A stretch of 64,000 nucleotides of DNA from Pelomonas sp965229315 (GCF_965229315.1 NZ_CBDDJA010000002.1:3968001-4032000); one strand, 5' to 3'; counted from the first letter of the stretch, positions 7,437 through 15,998 are shown. The notes: a model not told the origin generated them from the letters alone. Numbers and translations: made by a program.

Positions 7437-9359
7437 ATGCAGTCCCCGGCCCCCTCTGCTCAGCCATTCGCCCTCCGCGTGCTCGCCGTCATCCCGCCGA
7501 TGACCCAGCTGAACACGCCCTACCCGTCCACCGCCTACCTGACCGGTTTCCTGCGCTCGCGCGGCGTGCAAGCCCGGCAGGTCGACCTGGCGCTGGCGCT
7601 CGTGCTGGCGCTGTTCGCGCCAGAAGGCCTCCAGCAGATGCACGCAGCCGTGCTGGCGCTGCCCGAAGCCGCGCAGACCGTGCAGACCCGCTGGTTCGCC
7701 GCGGATTTCAACGCCATAGCCGCCGCGGCGCCGCGCGTCATCGCCTTCCTGCAGGGCCGCGACCCGACGTTGGCGCACCGCATCAACACGCGGACCTTCC
7801 TGCCCGAAGGCAAGCGTTTCGACACGCTGGAGGCTTATGTCGACGAGGACGGCGGCGACCCGCTGGCCTGGGCCTTCGGTGCCTTGGGCCTGCAGGACCG
7901 CGCGCGGCACCTGGCGACGCTGTTCCTGAACGACCTGGCCGACGTGCTGCGAGACGCGGTGGACGCGCGCTTCGAGTTCGTGCGCTACGCCGAATCACTC
8001 GCCGCCGCCCAGGCACATTTCGACCCGCTCGCCGACGCGCTGGCCGCCCCGCCCAACCTCGTGGACCGCACGCTGCACCGGCTGACGCTGGCGGCACTCG
8101 AACAGCACACACCGGACGTGGTGCTGCTGTCCGTGCCCTTCCCCGGCTCGGTCTACGCGGCGCTGCGCATCGCGCAGGCGATCAAGGCCGCGCGGCCGGA
8201 AGTGGTGTGCGTGCTGGGCGGCGGCTATGTGAACACGGAGCTGCGCGAGCTGGCCGAGCCGCGGCTGTTCGACTTCGTCGACTACGTGACGCTGGACGCG
8301 GGCGAGCGGCCGCTGCTGGCGCTGCTTGAGCACGTCGCCGGCAAGCGCTCCAAGACCCGCCTGGTGCGCACGTTCTGGCGGGATGGCGAAGCCGTCAAGT
8401 ACACCAACTTCGTCGAACCCGACATTCCCTTCGACGACGTCGGCACGCCCACGTGGGACGGCCTGCCGCTGGACCGCTACCTGTCTCTGCTGGACATGCT
8501 CAACCCCATGAACCGGCTCTGGAGCGACGGCCGCTGGAACAAGCTGACGGTGGCGCATGGCTGCTACTGGAAGAAGTGCAGCTTCTGCGACGTGAGCCTG
8601 GACTACATCTCGCGCTACGAGGCCGCCAGCGCCGAGGTGCTGGTGGACCGCATCGAGGCCATCGTCAAGGAGACCGGGCAGACGGGCTTTCACCTCGTCG
8701 ACGAGGCCGCGCCACCCAAGGTCTTGCGCGCGCTGGCCGAAGAGCTGCTGAGGCGCGGCGTGGCCATCAGCTGGTGGGGCAACATCCGCTTCGAAAAGAC
8801 CTTCACGCCCGAGCTGTGCCAGCTGCTGGCCGACAGCGGCTGCATCGCCATCTCGGGCGGCCTGGAGGTGGCGTCGGACCGCCTGCTGCAGCTGATGAAG
8901 AAGGGCGTCAGCGTGGAGCAGGTGGCACGCGTCACCAAGGCGTTCGCGGACGCCGGCGTGCTGGTGCACGCCTACCTGATGTACGGCTTTCCGACGCAGA
9001 CGACGCAGGACACCGTGGATGCGCTGGAGTACGTGCGGCAGCTCTTCGAGCACGGCTGCATCCACAGCGGCTTCTTCCACCGCTTCGCCTGCACGGTGCA
9101 TTCGCCGGTGGGCATGGACCCCGCGGCCTACGGCGTGACGCTGCAGCCGCTGCCGCCGGGCCGCTTCGCGAAGAACGACATCGCCTTCATCGACCCCACG
9201 CCCACCGACCATGACCGGCTGGGCCAGGGGCTGAAGAAAGGCCTCTACAACTTCATGCACGGCATCGGCGTGGACGAGGACGTGCGCAGCTGGTTCCCGC
9301 TGCGCGTGCCCAAGACGACCGTGCCGCGACGCTTCGTCGAACACGCGCTGAGCCGCTGA
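7437..9359 (+). CDS. B12-binding domain radical SAM protein
   Basis: 640-residue protein. The N-terminal half (about 10-300) has the cobalamin-binding-like Rossmann pattern, including PDVVLLSVPFPGS and VLGGGYVNTE. The radical SAM core starts near 370 with GCYWKKCSFCDV: Cys376, Cys381, Cys384. The spacing is C-x4-C-x2-C, one residue longer than the canonical C-x3-C-x2-C. HLVDEAAPP and SGGLEVASD segments follow, as in other B12-dependent radical SAM enzymes. Substrate unknown. The ABM-fold gene 3 nt after its stop and the cyclophilin behind it form a likely operon. Confidence 0.85.
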   Translation: MQSPAPSAQPFALRVLAVIPPMTQLNTPYPSTAYLTGFLRSRGVQARQVDLALALVLALFAPEGLQQMHAAVLALPEAAQTVQTRWFAADFNAIAAAAPRVIAFLQGRDPTLAHRINTRTFLPEGKRFDTLEAYVDEDGGDPLAWAFGALGLQDRARHLATLFLNDLADVLRDAVDARFEFVRYAESLAAAQAHFDPLADALAAPPNLVDRTLHRLTLAALEQHTPDVVLLSVPFPGSVYAALRIAQAIKAARPEVVCVLGGGYVNTELRELAEPRLFDFVDYVTLDAGERPLLALLEHVAGKRSKTRLVRTFWRDGEAVKYTNFVEPDIPFDDVGTPTWDGLPLDRYLSLLDMLNPMNRLWSDGRWNKLTVAHGCYWKKCSFCDVSLDYISRYEAASAEVLVDRIEAIVKETGQTGFHLVDEAAPPKVLRALAEELLRRGVAISWWGNIRFEKTFTPELCQLLADSGCIAISGGLEVASDRLLQLMKKGVSVEQVARVTKAFADAGVLVHAYLMYGFPTQTTQDTVDALEYVRQLFEHGCIHSGFFHRFACTVHSPVGMDPAAYGVTLQPLPPGRFAKNDIAFIDPTPTDHDRLGQGLKKGLYNFMHGIGVDEDVRSWFPLRVPKTTVPRRFVEHALSR

Positions 9360-9362
9360 CCC

Positions 9363-9689
9363 ATGTTCACTTCGACTTTCACGTTCGCCAAGGGCGACTA
9401 CGACGCCGACTTCTTCAGGCTGGACGACACCATCGCGCAGATCGCCCGCGCCATCCCGGGTTACCTGGGCGAAGAAGCCTGGGAGAACGCCGCCACCGGA
9501 CTGATCTCCAACGTCTACTACTGGGACTCGATGGACGCCCTGCAACAGCTGATGAGCCATCCGGCACACCGCGAGGCCAAGCAGGCGCAGGGCCGCTGGC
9601 TGAAGGGCTACCAGGTCGTCATCGCGCAGGTCGTGCGCAGCTACGGCGACGGCGGCATCGCGCATCCGCTGGCCTGCCAACCCACCTGA
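9363..9689 (+). CDS. Small ABM-fold (antibiotic biosynthesis monooxygenase-like) protein
   Basis: 108 residues. The pattern of a short beta-alpha-beta unit with IPGYLGEEAWEN, SNVYYWDSMDALQQLMSHPAH and a terminal strand fits the dimeric alpha/beta-barrel ABM/EthD-like superfamily (monooxygenases, haem-degrading enzymes, EthD proteins). It starts 3 nt after the radical SAM stop, which implies translational coupling and a shared function. Whether it is an enzyme or a binding protein cannot be decided from the sequence. Confidence 0.7.
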   Translation: MFTSTFTFAKGDYDADFFRLDDTIAQIARAIPGYLGEEAWENAATGLISNVYYWDSMDALQQLMSHPAHREAKQAQGRWLKGYQVVIAQVVRSYGDGGIAHPLACQPT

Positions 9690-9699
9690 GAACCACGCC

Positions 9700-10281
9700 A
9701 TGCAACGTCGCCACCTGCTCTCCCTCGCCGCCCTGCCGCTGATCGCCGACGCCGCGCCTGCCGCTGTGCGCACCCGCGTCGACACCCCGCTCGGCCCGTT
9801 CGTCATCGCTGTGGACCCCGCTGTCGCACCGGTCACGGTCGCCAACTACCTGGCCTATGTGGACCAGCACCTGCTGGACCAGGCCTGGGTCTACCGCCTC
9901 GTCACGACCGCCAACCAGACGCCGGACACGACACACAAGATCGAGGTCGTGCAGTGGGGGTTGAACCTGCCCGACGACGCGACCCCGCGGCTGCCGGCCA
10001 TCGCGCACGAGACGACCAAGGCCACAGGCCTGCGTCACAGGGACGGCACGGTCTCGATGGCGCGCGGCGCGCCGGGCACGGCGACGGCGGAGTTCTTCAT
10101 CTGCATCGGCGACCAGCCCGCGCTGGACTTCGGCGGCCTGCGCAACCCGGACGGCCAGGGCTTCGCGGCCTTCGGCCAGGTGGTGCAGGGCATGGCTGTC
10201 GTGCGTGCGCTGCACGCCAAGGCGGGCGCCGAGCAATGGCTGAAGGCGCCCCTCGCGATCGGGCCGGTGCAACGGGTCTGA
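9700..10281 (+). CDS. Peptidylprolyl isomerase, cyclophilin type (exported)
   Basis: 193 residues. The N-terminus MQRRHLLSLAALPLIADAAPA looks like a signal peptide, with the twin Arg hinting at Tat export. The rest is a cyclophilin: VRTRVDTPLGPFVIAVDP..APVTVANYLAYVD, then GTVSMARG and ATAEFFICIGDQPALDFGG, and FAAFGQVVQGM. This is the usual order of active-site strands, although the typical FHR segment is degenerate (VYRLV). It acts on periplasmic proline-containing proteins if active. It starts 10 nt after the ABM gene. Confidence 0.85.
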   Translation: MQRRHLLSLAALPLIADAAPAAVRTRVDTPLGPFVIAVDPAVAPVTVANYLAYVDQHLLDQAWVYRLVTTANQTPDTTHKIEVVQWGLNLPDDATPRLPAIAHETTKATGLRHRDGTVSMARGAPGTATAEFFICIGDQPALDFGGLRNPDGQGFAAFGQVVQGMAVVRALHAKAGAEQWLKAPLAIGPVQRV

Positions 10282-10308
10282 ACGCCGCCGCGCGGCGGCG
10301 CCAGCGCT

Positions 10309-11703
10309 TCAGGTCGCCGCGACCGAGCCCGGCACCGCCGGCAGGCTGATGCGCGCGCGCAGCCCGGGGCCGCCGTGGGCGTCGAGCAGCGCCAGTTGGC
10401 CGCCGTGGCGCGCGGCGATGTCCGCCGCGATGGCCAGGCCCAGGCCGCTGCCGGTGCTGCCGGACGAGGTGTTGCCGCGGCGAAAGCGCTGCATCGCGGC
10501 CGGCCGATCCGCAGGCGCGATGCCGGGGCCGTTGTCCTCCACCTCCAGCCAGGCGCCTTGCGGCCCGCTGCCGCAGCGCACCGTGATGCGCGCGCGCGCA
10601 CCGGCATAGTTGACGGCGTTGTGGATCAGGTTCTCCAGCGCCTCGCGCAGCAGGAAGGCATGGCCCAGCGCCGGCGCCTCGGCCAGCTCGAAGCCCAGGT
10701 CCACCCCGGAGGGCAGCGCGCGGTGCGCCCAGTCCTGGCCGCTCTCGGTGGCGATGTCGCGCAGGTCGATGCGCTGGCCCAGGTCCACCGTGCGGTCCTC
10801 GGTGCGCGCCAGCGACAGCAGTTGCTGGGCGAGGCGGGCGCTGCGCTCCACGCGCTGGCGCAGCCGGCGCAGCAGCGGGTCCACGCGCTGGTCATGCGGC
10901 TCCAGCATCGCGAGCTCGATCTCGGTCTGCAGCGACGTCAGTGGCGTGCGCAGCTGGTGGGCCGCGTCGGCCAGGAACTCACGCTGCGTCTCGGCGGCAC
11001 TGGCCAGCCGCTCGAACAGCCGGTTGAAGGCGGCTTGCAGCGGCACCAGTTCGCGCGGCAGGCGGGCCGCCAGCGGCGTCAGGCGGTGCAGGTCGCGGTG
11101 TTCCAGCTCAGCGCTGAGGCCGGTCAGCGGCGTCAGGCCCTGGCGGATGGCCCACCAGGCCGCAAGCGCCAGCAGCACGACCAGGACCGCGCCGGTGATG
11201 GCCACCAGGCCGCCGATCTGGCGCTGCAGCGCATCGCGCTTGTGCAGCGTTTCGGCCACCAGGATCTGGCAGGCGCCCGCGCCGCATTCATGGCCGAGCT
11301 GCACGAGGCGCAGGTCGCGGTCGCGCAGCTTCACATCGCGGTAGGACGAGCGCCCGGCCGCCTGCGCCTGCGAGCGCGGCTGCAGGTCCGCCAAGCCGGC
11401 GTCGCCCTGCATGACGCTGCCGTCCGGCGCCAGCACGAGGTAGAAGACATCGTCCTGGCGGTCGAAGCGCAGCGCGCGGTCCATCGTCGCGCTGATGTCG
11501 ATGCGGGGTTCGCCGCCGCGCACGTCGACCTGCCCGGCCAGCGTCAGCGCGGTGTCTTCCAGGCCCTCGTCCAGCCAGCCCTGCGCGCTGCGCTGGACCT
11601 GCTCGTAAAGCGCGGCCCCCAGCAGCGGCAAGGCCACCAGCAACGGCAGCGTCAGCCAAAAGAAAAGCCTGCGTTGCAGGCTTGAGCGGGAACCTTCAGC
11701 CAA
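10309..11703 (-). CDS. Two-component sensor histidine kinase (TctE/QseC type)
   Basis: 464 residues: TM1 (about 13-32), a periplasmic 2CSK-like sensor domain (33-163), TM2 (about 165-186), a HAMP-like linker, HisKA with phospho-acceptor His249 in AAHQLRTPL, N-box ENLIHNAVNYA (357-367), G1 box DNGPGIAP (390-397) and G2 box GSGLGLAIA. The start is TTG at 11703, two bases after the stop of the response regulator, so translation is probably coupled. Signal unknown; the family senses tricarboxylates, catecholamines or metals in different members. Confidence 0.9.
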   Translation of the reverse strand: MAEGSRSSLQRRLFFWLTLPLLVALPLLGAALYEQVQRSAQGWLDEGLEDTALTLAGQVDVRGGEPRIDISATMDRALRFDRQDDVFYLVLAPDGSVMQGDAGLADLQPRSQAQAAGRSSYRDVKLRDRDLRLVQLGHECGAGACQILVAETLHKRDALQRQIGGLVAITGAVLVVLLALAAWWAIRQGLTPLTGLSAELEHRDLHRLTPLAARLPRELVPLQAAFNRLFERLASAAETQREFLADAAHQLRTPLTSLQTEIELAMLEPHDQRVDPLLRRLRQRVERSARLAQQLLSLARTEDRTVDLGQRIDLRDIATESGQDWAHRALPSGVDLGFELAEAPALGHAFLLREALENLIHNAVNYAGARARITVRCGSGPQGAWLEVEDNGPGIAPADRPAAMQRFRRGNTSSGSTGSGLGLAIAADIAARHGGQLALLDAHGGPGLRARISLPAVPGSVAAT

Positions 11704-11705
11704 TT

Positions 11706-12374
11706 TCAGCCGATTTCTTCAAGCAGATAGCCGAGGCCGCGGACGGTGCGCAACTGCACGCCGCCGGGTTCGATCTTGGCGCGCAGGCGCGACAGGCACA
11801 CCTCGATGGCGTTGTCGCTGACGCCCTGGTCCCAGGCATTGCTGGCCAGCGCGATGTGCTCCTTGGGGACGACCTTGCCGGCACGCGCCATCAGAAAGCC
11901 CAGCACATCCCACTCGCGCGCCGACAGCGCCAGCGGCTCTTCGTCGATGTAGGCGCGGCGCGCCTCCTGGTCGATGCGCAGGCGGGCGAGCTGCAGCTGG
12001 TTGCTGGTGCGCGCCTGGCTGCGGCGCACCAGCGCGCGCGCCCGCGCGACCAGTTCGGTCAGCGCGAAGGGCTTGACGAGATAGTCGTCGGCACCGCCTT
12101 CCAGGCCACGCACGCGGTCCTCGACGGCGTCGCGGGCGGTCAGGATCAGCGTCGGCACCGCCAGGCCATCGGTGCGCACCCGGCGCAGCGTCTCGAAACC
12201 GTCGATGCCGGCCAGGCCGATGTCCAGGATCAGCAGGTCGTAGGCATCCTCACGCAGGGACCGCGGCACGGGCTCCCCCCTTGCGGTGCAGTCCACGACC
12301 CAGCCCTGCGAACGCAGCGCGCGGGCGGTGGTTTCGACGAGTTGTTCGTCGTCTTCGACGAGAAGGATGCGCAT
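11706..12374 (-). CDS. OmpR/PhoB-family response regulator
   Basis: 222 residues. The receiver domain has the acidic pocket VEDDE (6-10), phospho-acceptor Asp51 (LILDIGLAG), Thr79 and Lys101 (YLVKPF). The C-terminal winged helix (about 125-222) contains LSAREWDVLGFL and the recognition helix region SDNAIEVCLSRLRAKI, typical of QseB/TctD regulators. ATG at 12374 gives the canonical MRILLVEDDE start. It forms an operon with the kinase that follows and is divergent from the hydrolase gene across 116 bp, which must hold both promoters. Confidence 0.93.
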   Translation of the reverse strand: MRILLVEDDEQLVETTARALRSQGWVVDCTARGEPVPRSLREDAYDLLILDIGLAGIDGFETLRRVRTDGLAVPTLILTARDAVEDRVRGLEGGADDYLVKPFALTELVARARALVRRSQARTSNQLQLARLRIDQEARRAYIDEEPLALSAREWDVLGFLMARAGKVVPKEHIALASNAWDQGVSDNAIEVCLSRLRAKIEPGGVQLRTVRGLGYLLEEIG

Positions 12375-12490
12375 GCCCGGAGTATGGCGCGAACGGCCCC
12401 ACGGTGCTGACTCTGGGCTTGCGCCCGTGACAGGTGCCGGCAAGCCACACGTCAAGCGCTGGACGGCGCCCCCCGGGACACTTGCGACCC

Positions 12491-13327
12491 ATGAAAGACG
12501 TCAACAACCGTCCCGCCGTCCTGCTGCTGCACGGCCTGTGCGCCAACCCGCTGGAACTCGCACCGGTGGCCAAGTCCCTGAGAGAGGTCGGTTATGTCGT
12601 CGAGACACCGGCCATGGCCGGCTACGGCGTCAGCGCCAACACCGGCGAGCCGCTGCCGGTGCCCCCGTTCGAGCAGTGGCTGGCCGAGGTGGAAGTCATT
12701 TATGACCGCCTGGCCGCCACCCATGGGCGGGTGGCCATCGGCGGCCTGTGCATGGGCGCCGTGCTGGCGATGGCGCTCGCCGCCCGCCGCCCCGCCGCCG
12801 CGCTGGTGCTGATCTCCACGACGCTGCACTTCGACGGCTGGAACGTCTCGCCCTGGCGCCGGCTGCTGCCGCTGGCCTACCTGCCGGGCCTGCGCCGGCG
12901 CATGAGCTTCAAGGAGACGGCGCCCTTCGGACTGAAGAACGAGCGCATGCGCGCCTGGGTCGAGCAAGCCATGGCGTCGCACCACGTGTCGGCCGTCGGC
13001 GCCGCCCGGCTGTCCGCCGCGGCGCTGTTCGAGGCCACGCGGCTGATCCGCCACGTGCGCGCCTGCCTGCCCAGGCTGAGTGCGCCGTCCATCGTGCTGC
13101 ACGCCACCGAGGACGACGTGGCCAGCCCGCGCACCGTGCACGAACTGCAGGCGCGCCTGGGCGCCAAGCCCGAGGTGCACTGGTTCCATGACAGCTACCA
13201 CATGCTGACGCTGGACAACGAGCGCGCCGTCGTCGCCCGCACCGTCCGAGATTTCCTGTTGCGTCAGCACCCGCTGGCCGAACTCACCCCGACCCTCTCT
13301 GGAGCCCTTCATGAACAGCACGCTTGA
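12491..13327 (+). CDS. Alpha/beta hydrolase with Cys in the nucleophile position
   Basis: 278 residues. HGLCANP (14-20) is the oxyanion region; the nucleophile elbow reads GGLCMGA, so residue 87 is Cys where Ser is usual. The likely acid is Asp208/209 (HATEDDV) and the His is His237 (DSYHMLTLDN), as in carboxylesterase/monoglyceride-lipase relatives. A Cys nucleophile is known in PHA synthases and dienelactone hydrolase, so acyl transfer is as likely as hydrolysis. Its 3' end overlaps the acyl carrier protein gene by 17 bp, which ties it to the ACP and ketoacyl synthase. Confidence 0.82.
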   Translation: MKDVNNRPAVLLLHGLCANPLELAPVAKSLREVGYVVETPAMAGYGVSANTGEPLPVPPFEQWLAEVEVIYDRLAATHGRVAIGGLCMGAVLAMALAARRPAAALVLISTTLHFDGWNVSPWRRLLPLAYLPGLRRRMSFKETAPFGLKNERMRAWVEQAMASHHVSAVGAARLSAAALFEATRLIRHVRACLPRLSAPSIVLHATEDDVASPRTVHELQARLGAKPEVHWFHDSYHMLTLDNERAVVARTVRDFLLRQHPLAELTPTLSGALHEQHA

Positions 13328-13577
13328 CCAACTCTGCGCCATCGCCCAGCGCGAACTCGGCGCCGAGTCGCTGGCCGACAAGACCGCCACGCCCTTCGTC
13401 GAACTGGGGCTGGACTCGCTGGGCCTGGTCGATTTCATGTTCACCGTGGAAGACCACTTCCACGTGAGCATCGAGCACGACCGCGCGCTGCAGAACCCGA
13501 CGCTCGCCGGCCTCGCCACGCTGGTGGACGAACTGCTGGCCGCCGCCCAACCCCAGGCCGTGCCCGCCACCGCCTGA
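13311..13577 (+). CDS. Acyl carrier protein
   Basis: 88 residues, an acidic four-helix carrier protein. Ser36 in ELGLDSLGLVDFM is the 4'-phosphopantetheine attachment site. It differs from the FabD-G-associated AcpP in sequence and context and sits between an alpha/beta hydrolase (17-bp overlap) and a KAS-type synthase, so it probably serves a dedicated secondary acyl pathway rather than bulk fatty acid synthesis. Confidence 0.9.
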   Translation: MNSTLDQLCAIAQRELGAESLADKTATPFVELGLDSLGLVDFMFTVEDHFHVSIEHDRALQNPTLAGLATLVDELLAAAQPQAVPATA

Positions 13578-13598
13578 CGAACCCTGGGTCCCGACACG

Positions 13599-14819
13599 AT
13601 GCGCATCGTCATCACCGGCCTGGGCGCGGTCAGCGCACTGGGCAGCGGCGCCGACGCGCTGGCCGCCGGCCTGCAGGCCGGCCGCTCGGGCATCACCGCG
13701 CATCCGGGCAGCCCGGCCCATGCGCTCCACCCCTACGCCGCGGCCGTGCTGGCCACGCCGCTGGGCGCCGGCATGGCGCCGGCCCAGCGCAACCTCTACG
13801 ACCGCCACAGCCTGATGGCGATGGAAGCGGCCGCCGAGGCCTGGGCGCAGGCCGGCCTGCCCGCGGTCGCGCCCGACCCCGACCGCGCTGCCGTCGCCTG
13901 GGGCACCGGCCTGGGCGGCTCGTCGTCGCTGGAGCAGTCCTACCAGCAGATGTTCACGGCCACGCCGCCGCGTGTGCACCCGTACACGGTGGTGCGCGTG
14001 ATGGCCAACTCGGCCGGCTCGCACCTCGCCATGCGCCATCAACTGCGCGCGGCGCAGTTTGCCGTCTCCAACGCCTGCGCATCGTCCACCCAGGCCATCG
14101 GCGAGGCGCTGTGGCTGCTGCGCAATGGCCGTGCCGATCTGGCACTCGTCGGCGGCTCCGAATCCATGCTCAACATCGGCAGCCTGCTGGGCTGGCAGGC
14201 CATGGGCGTCATGGCGCCGCTGGACGCCGACGCGCCAGAGCAGAGCTGCCGCCCCTTCGACGATGCGCGCAAGGGCCTGGTGCTCGGCGAAGGCGCTGCG
14301 GCGCTGGTCATCGAGACCGAAGCGCATGCGCTCGCCCGCGGCGCCAAGCCGCTGGCCGTGCTGGCGGGCTACGGCCATAGCGTCGATGCCGTGCACCTGT
14401 CGCGCCCCGACGCAGCAGGCCAGGCGCGCGCGATGCAGGCCGCGCTGCGTGACGCGGGCCTGGCGCCTGTGGACATCGGCTATGTCAACGCGCACGGCAC
14501 GGCCACCGAAGTCGGCGACGCGGTGGAAGCGGCGTCCATCGCCGACGTGTTCGGCCCGCGCGGCGTGCCGGTGTCGGCCACCAAGGCGCTGCATGGCCAC
14601 CTGATCGGTGCTGGCGGTGCGCTGGAACTCGTGGCGACCGTGCAGGCCTTGCGCCAGCAGGTGCTGCCGCCCAGCGCCCATGTGCGCACGAGCGCGCTGA
14701 CCACGCAGGCCGACATCATCACCGGTGAGGCGCGCGCCACCCGGCTGCGCGCGGCGATGTCCAACTCCTTCGCCTTCGGCGGCAGCAACGTGACGCTGGT
14801 GGTGACCGAGGCCGGCTGA
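13599..14819 (+). CDS. Beta-ketoacyl-ACP synthase (FabB/FabF-like)
   Basis: 406-residue thiolase-fold condensing enzyme. The Cys-His-His triad is intact: Cys160 (SNACASST), His299 (NAHGTATEVGD) and His334 (HGHLIGAGGALE). The GEGAAALVIE and SNSFAFGGSN segments are in place. It sits 21 nt behind the ACP gene. Together with the hydrolase this makes a three-gene acyl cassette. The cluster lacks the ketoreductase, dehydratase and export genes expected of an aryl-polyene locus, so the product is unknown. Confidence 0.9.
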   Translation: MRIVITGLGAVSALGSGADALAAGLQAGRSGITAHPGSPAHALHPYAAAVLATPLGAGMAPAQRNLYDRHSLMAMEAAAEAWAQAGLPAVAPDPDRAAVAWGTGLGGSSSLEQSYQQMFTATPPRVHPYTVVRVMANSAGSHLAMRHQLRAAQFAVSNACASSTQAIGEALWLLRNGRADLALVGGSESMLNIGSLLGWQAMGVMAPLDADAPEQSCRPFDDARKGLVLGEGAAALVIETEAHALARGAKPLAVLAGYGHSVDAVHLSRPDAAGQARAMQAALRDAGLAPVDIGYVNAHGTATEVGDAVEAASIADVFGPRGVPVSATKALHGHLIGAGGALELVATVQALRQQVLPPSAHVRTSALTTQADIITGEARATRLRAAMSNSFAFGGSNVTLVVTEAG

Positions 14820-14824
14820 ACTAC

Positions 14825-14851
14825 GATGCCCTGAACTTCAGACAGGGCATC
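14825..14851. promoter_or_regulatory. Nested inverted repeat before the ParA-like gene
   Basis: GATGCCCTG (14825-14833) and CAGGGCATC (14843-14851) are exact reverse complements separated by 9 nt, and inside them CTGAA-C-TTCAG (14831-14841) is a second perfect palindrome. The element starts 5 nt after the ketoacyl synthase stop and ends 4 nt before the ATG at 14856, where no clear Shine-Dalgarno site is visible. It could be an operator, or an mRNA hairpin that limits translation of the ATPase. Confidence 0.45.
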
Positions 14852-14855
14852 AGGC

Positions 14856-15542
14856 ATGAGTCAGATCCACTTCATCGGTGGCGAAAAGGGCGGCGTCGGC
14901 AAATCGCTCGTGGCGCGCGTGCTGGCCCAGCATTTCATCGACCGCGGCCTGCCCTTCCTGGGCTTCGACACCGACCGCTCGCATGGTGCGCTGACGCGCT
15001 ACTACGCCGACTTCGCCGCGCCGCTGCTGCTGGACGCGCACGACAGCCTGGACCCCGTCATCGAGGCCGCTGCCGAGCAGCCCGACCGCCGCGTGCTGGT
15101 GGACCTGGCCGCGCAGACGCAATCGGCACTCAGCCGCTGGCTGGACGAGGCCGGCGCGGCCGAGGTGGCCGCCGAGCTGGGTGTGCAGCTCAACTACTGG
15201 CACGTGATGGACGCGGGCCGCGACTCGGTCGACCTGCTGCGCGGCTGGCTGGACGGGCCAGCGGCGGCGCTGCCGCTGGTCATCGTCCTCAACGAGGTGC
15301 GCGGCGAGCGCTTCGAGCTGCTGGCGGCCAGCGGCCTGCTCGAGCGGGCGCAAGCCCAAGGCGCGCGCGTGGTCCACCTGCGCAAGCTGCCGGATGCGCT
15401 GCTGCAGAAGGTGGATGGCGCGGGCGCGAGCTTCTGGGCCGCATCGCAGGGCCAGGGCGGCGGGCTGGGCCTGCTGGACCGGCAGCGGGTGCGCGTCTGG
15501 CTGCAGCGGGTCGGCGCGGAACTGGACGCGGCAGGCGTCTGA
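14856..15542 (+). CDS. ParA/MinD-like P-loop ATPase
   Basis: 228 residues. The deviant Walker A GGEKGGVGKS (8-17), with its signature lysine, marks the SIMIBI ParA/MinD/CobQ class. GFDTDRSHGAL follows where the switch region belongs and VLVDLAAQTQ is at the Walker B position. The C-terminal half is divergent. No parB or minC/minE lies nearby, so chromosome or plasmid partition is not implied; such orphan ATPases also position protein complexes or appear on mobile elements. It converges on the next gene with 21 bp between the stops. Confidence 0.75.
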   Translation: MSQIHFIGGEKGGVGKSLVARVLAQHFIDRGLPFLGFDTDRSHGALTRYYADFAAPLLLDAHDSLDPVIEAAAEQPDRRVLVDLAAQTQSALSRWLDEAGAAEVAAELGVQLNYWHVMDAGRDSVDLLRGWLDGPAAALPLVIVLNEVRGERFELLAASGLLERAQAQGARVVHLRKLPDALLQKVDGAGASFWAASQGQGGGLGLLDRQRVRVWLQRVGAELDAAGV

Positions 15543-15563
15543 GCCACACAGGCGAGGCCGGCA

Positions 15564-15932
15564 TCAGGCCGCGCCGAACGTCTTCAACCACTGCCTGAGC
15601 CTCTTGCGCCCATCGCTGTTCGTGCCGCGGTAGGTCTTCAGCGCGAGCGCGAGGAACTGCTGCTCGGCCGGCGTCAGGCCAGTGGGCTCACGGGCTTCGT
15701 CGATCCAGCCGGCAGGCCGGCCACAGTGGTGCTCGATCTGGCGCGCCAGCTTGTCGCCGATGGGCCGCGCCCCGCTCTTGGCCATGGACCACGTGGCGCC
15801 GCTGACGCCGATGCGTGCCGCCCAGGCGGCCTCCAGGCCCTTGGGCGGATCGCCCGCCGTGATGCGCTCTTCCGCGAACGTCTGGAAGAGGGCGAGGGCA
15901 TTGAGCCGGCGGATGGTGGCGGGGCTGGACAT
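15564..15932 (-). CDS. Small HTH-like transcriptional regulator
   Basis: 122 residues from ATG 15932. The segment WAARIGVSGATWSMAKSG...IGDKLARQIE..CGRPAGWID (about 35-82) resembles phage-repressor/XRE-like proteins, in which a helix-turn-helix is followed by a 'LARxIExxxGxPxGWMD' tail. A GTG at 15968 is also in frame, but it lies inside an operator-like palindrome (15958-15974) that overlaps the predicted transcription start, so the later ATG is preferred. The gene is divergent from a short unit at 16030 across a region with two matching palindromes, which suggests autoregulation. Confidence 0.6.
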   Translation of the reverse strand: MSSPATIRRLNALALFQTFAEERITAGDPPKGLEAAWAARIGVSGATWSMAKSGARPIGDKLARQIEHHCGRPAGWIDEAREPTGLTPAEQQFLALALKTYRGTNSDGRKRLRQWLKTFGAA

Positions 15933-15957
15933 GGATGAGGGCTTGACGACGCCGTGT

Positions 15958-15974
15958 TGTGAAAACACTTCACA
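15958..15974. promoter_or_regulatory. Operator-like palindrome 1 (TGTGAA-N5-TTCACA)
   Basis: A perfect 6-bp inverted repeat with a 5-nt spacer. Its core GTGAA-N5-TTCAC is repeated exactly at 16010-16024. It lies 26-42 bp upstream of the regulator's ATG and next to a minus-strand -10-like TAGAAT (15983-15978), so binding here would block transcription of the regulator. Confidence 0.55.
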
Positions 15975-15998
15975 TTGATTCTAGGTGGTTGCCGACGC

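Noticed and set aside
15933..15968. GTG 15968 as start of the small HTH-like regulator
   Set aside because: It lies inside the palindrome 15958-15974 and very near the predicted transcription start. ATG 15932 leaves a normal leader.
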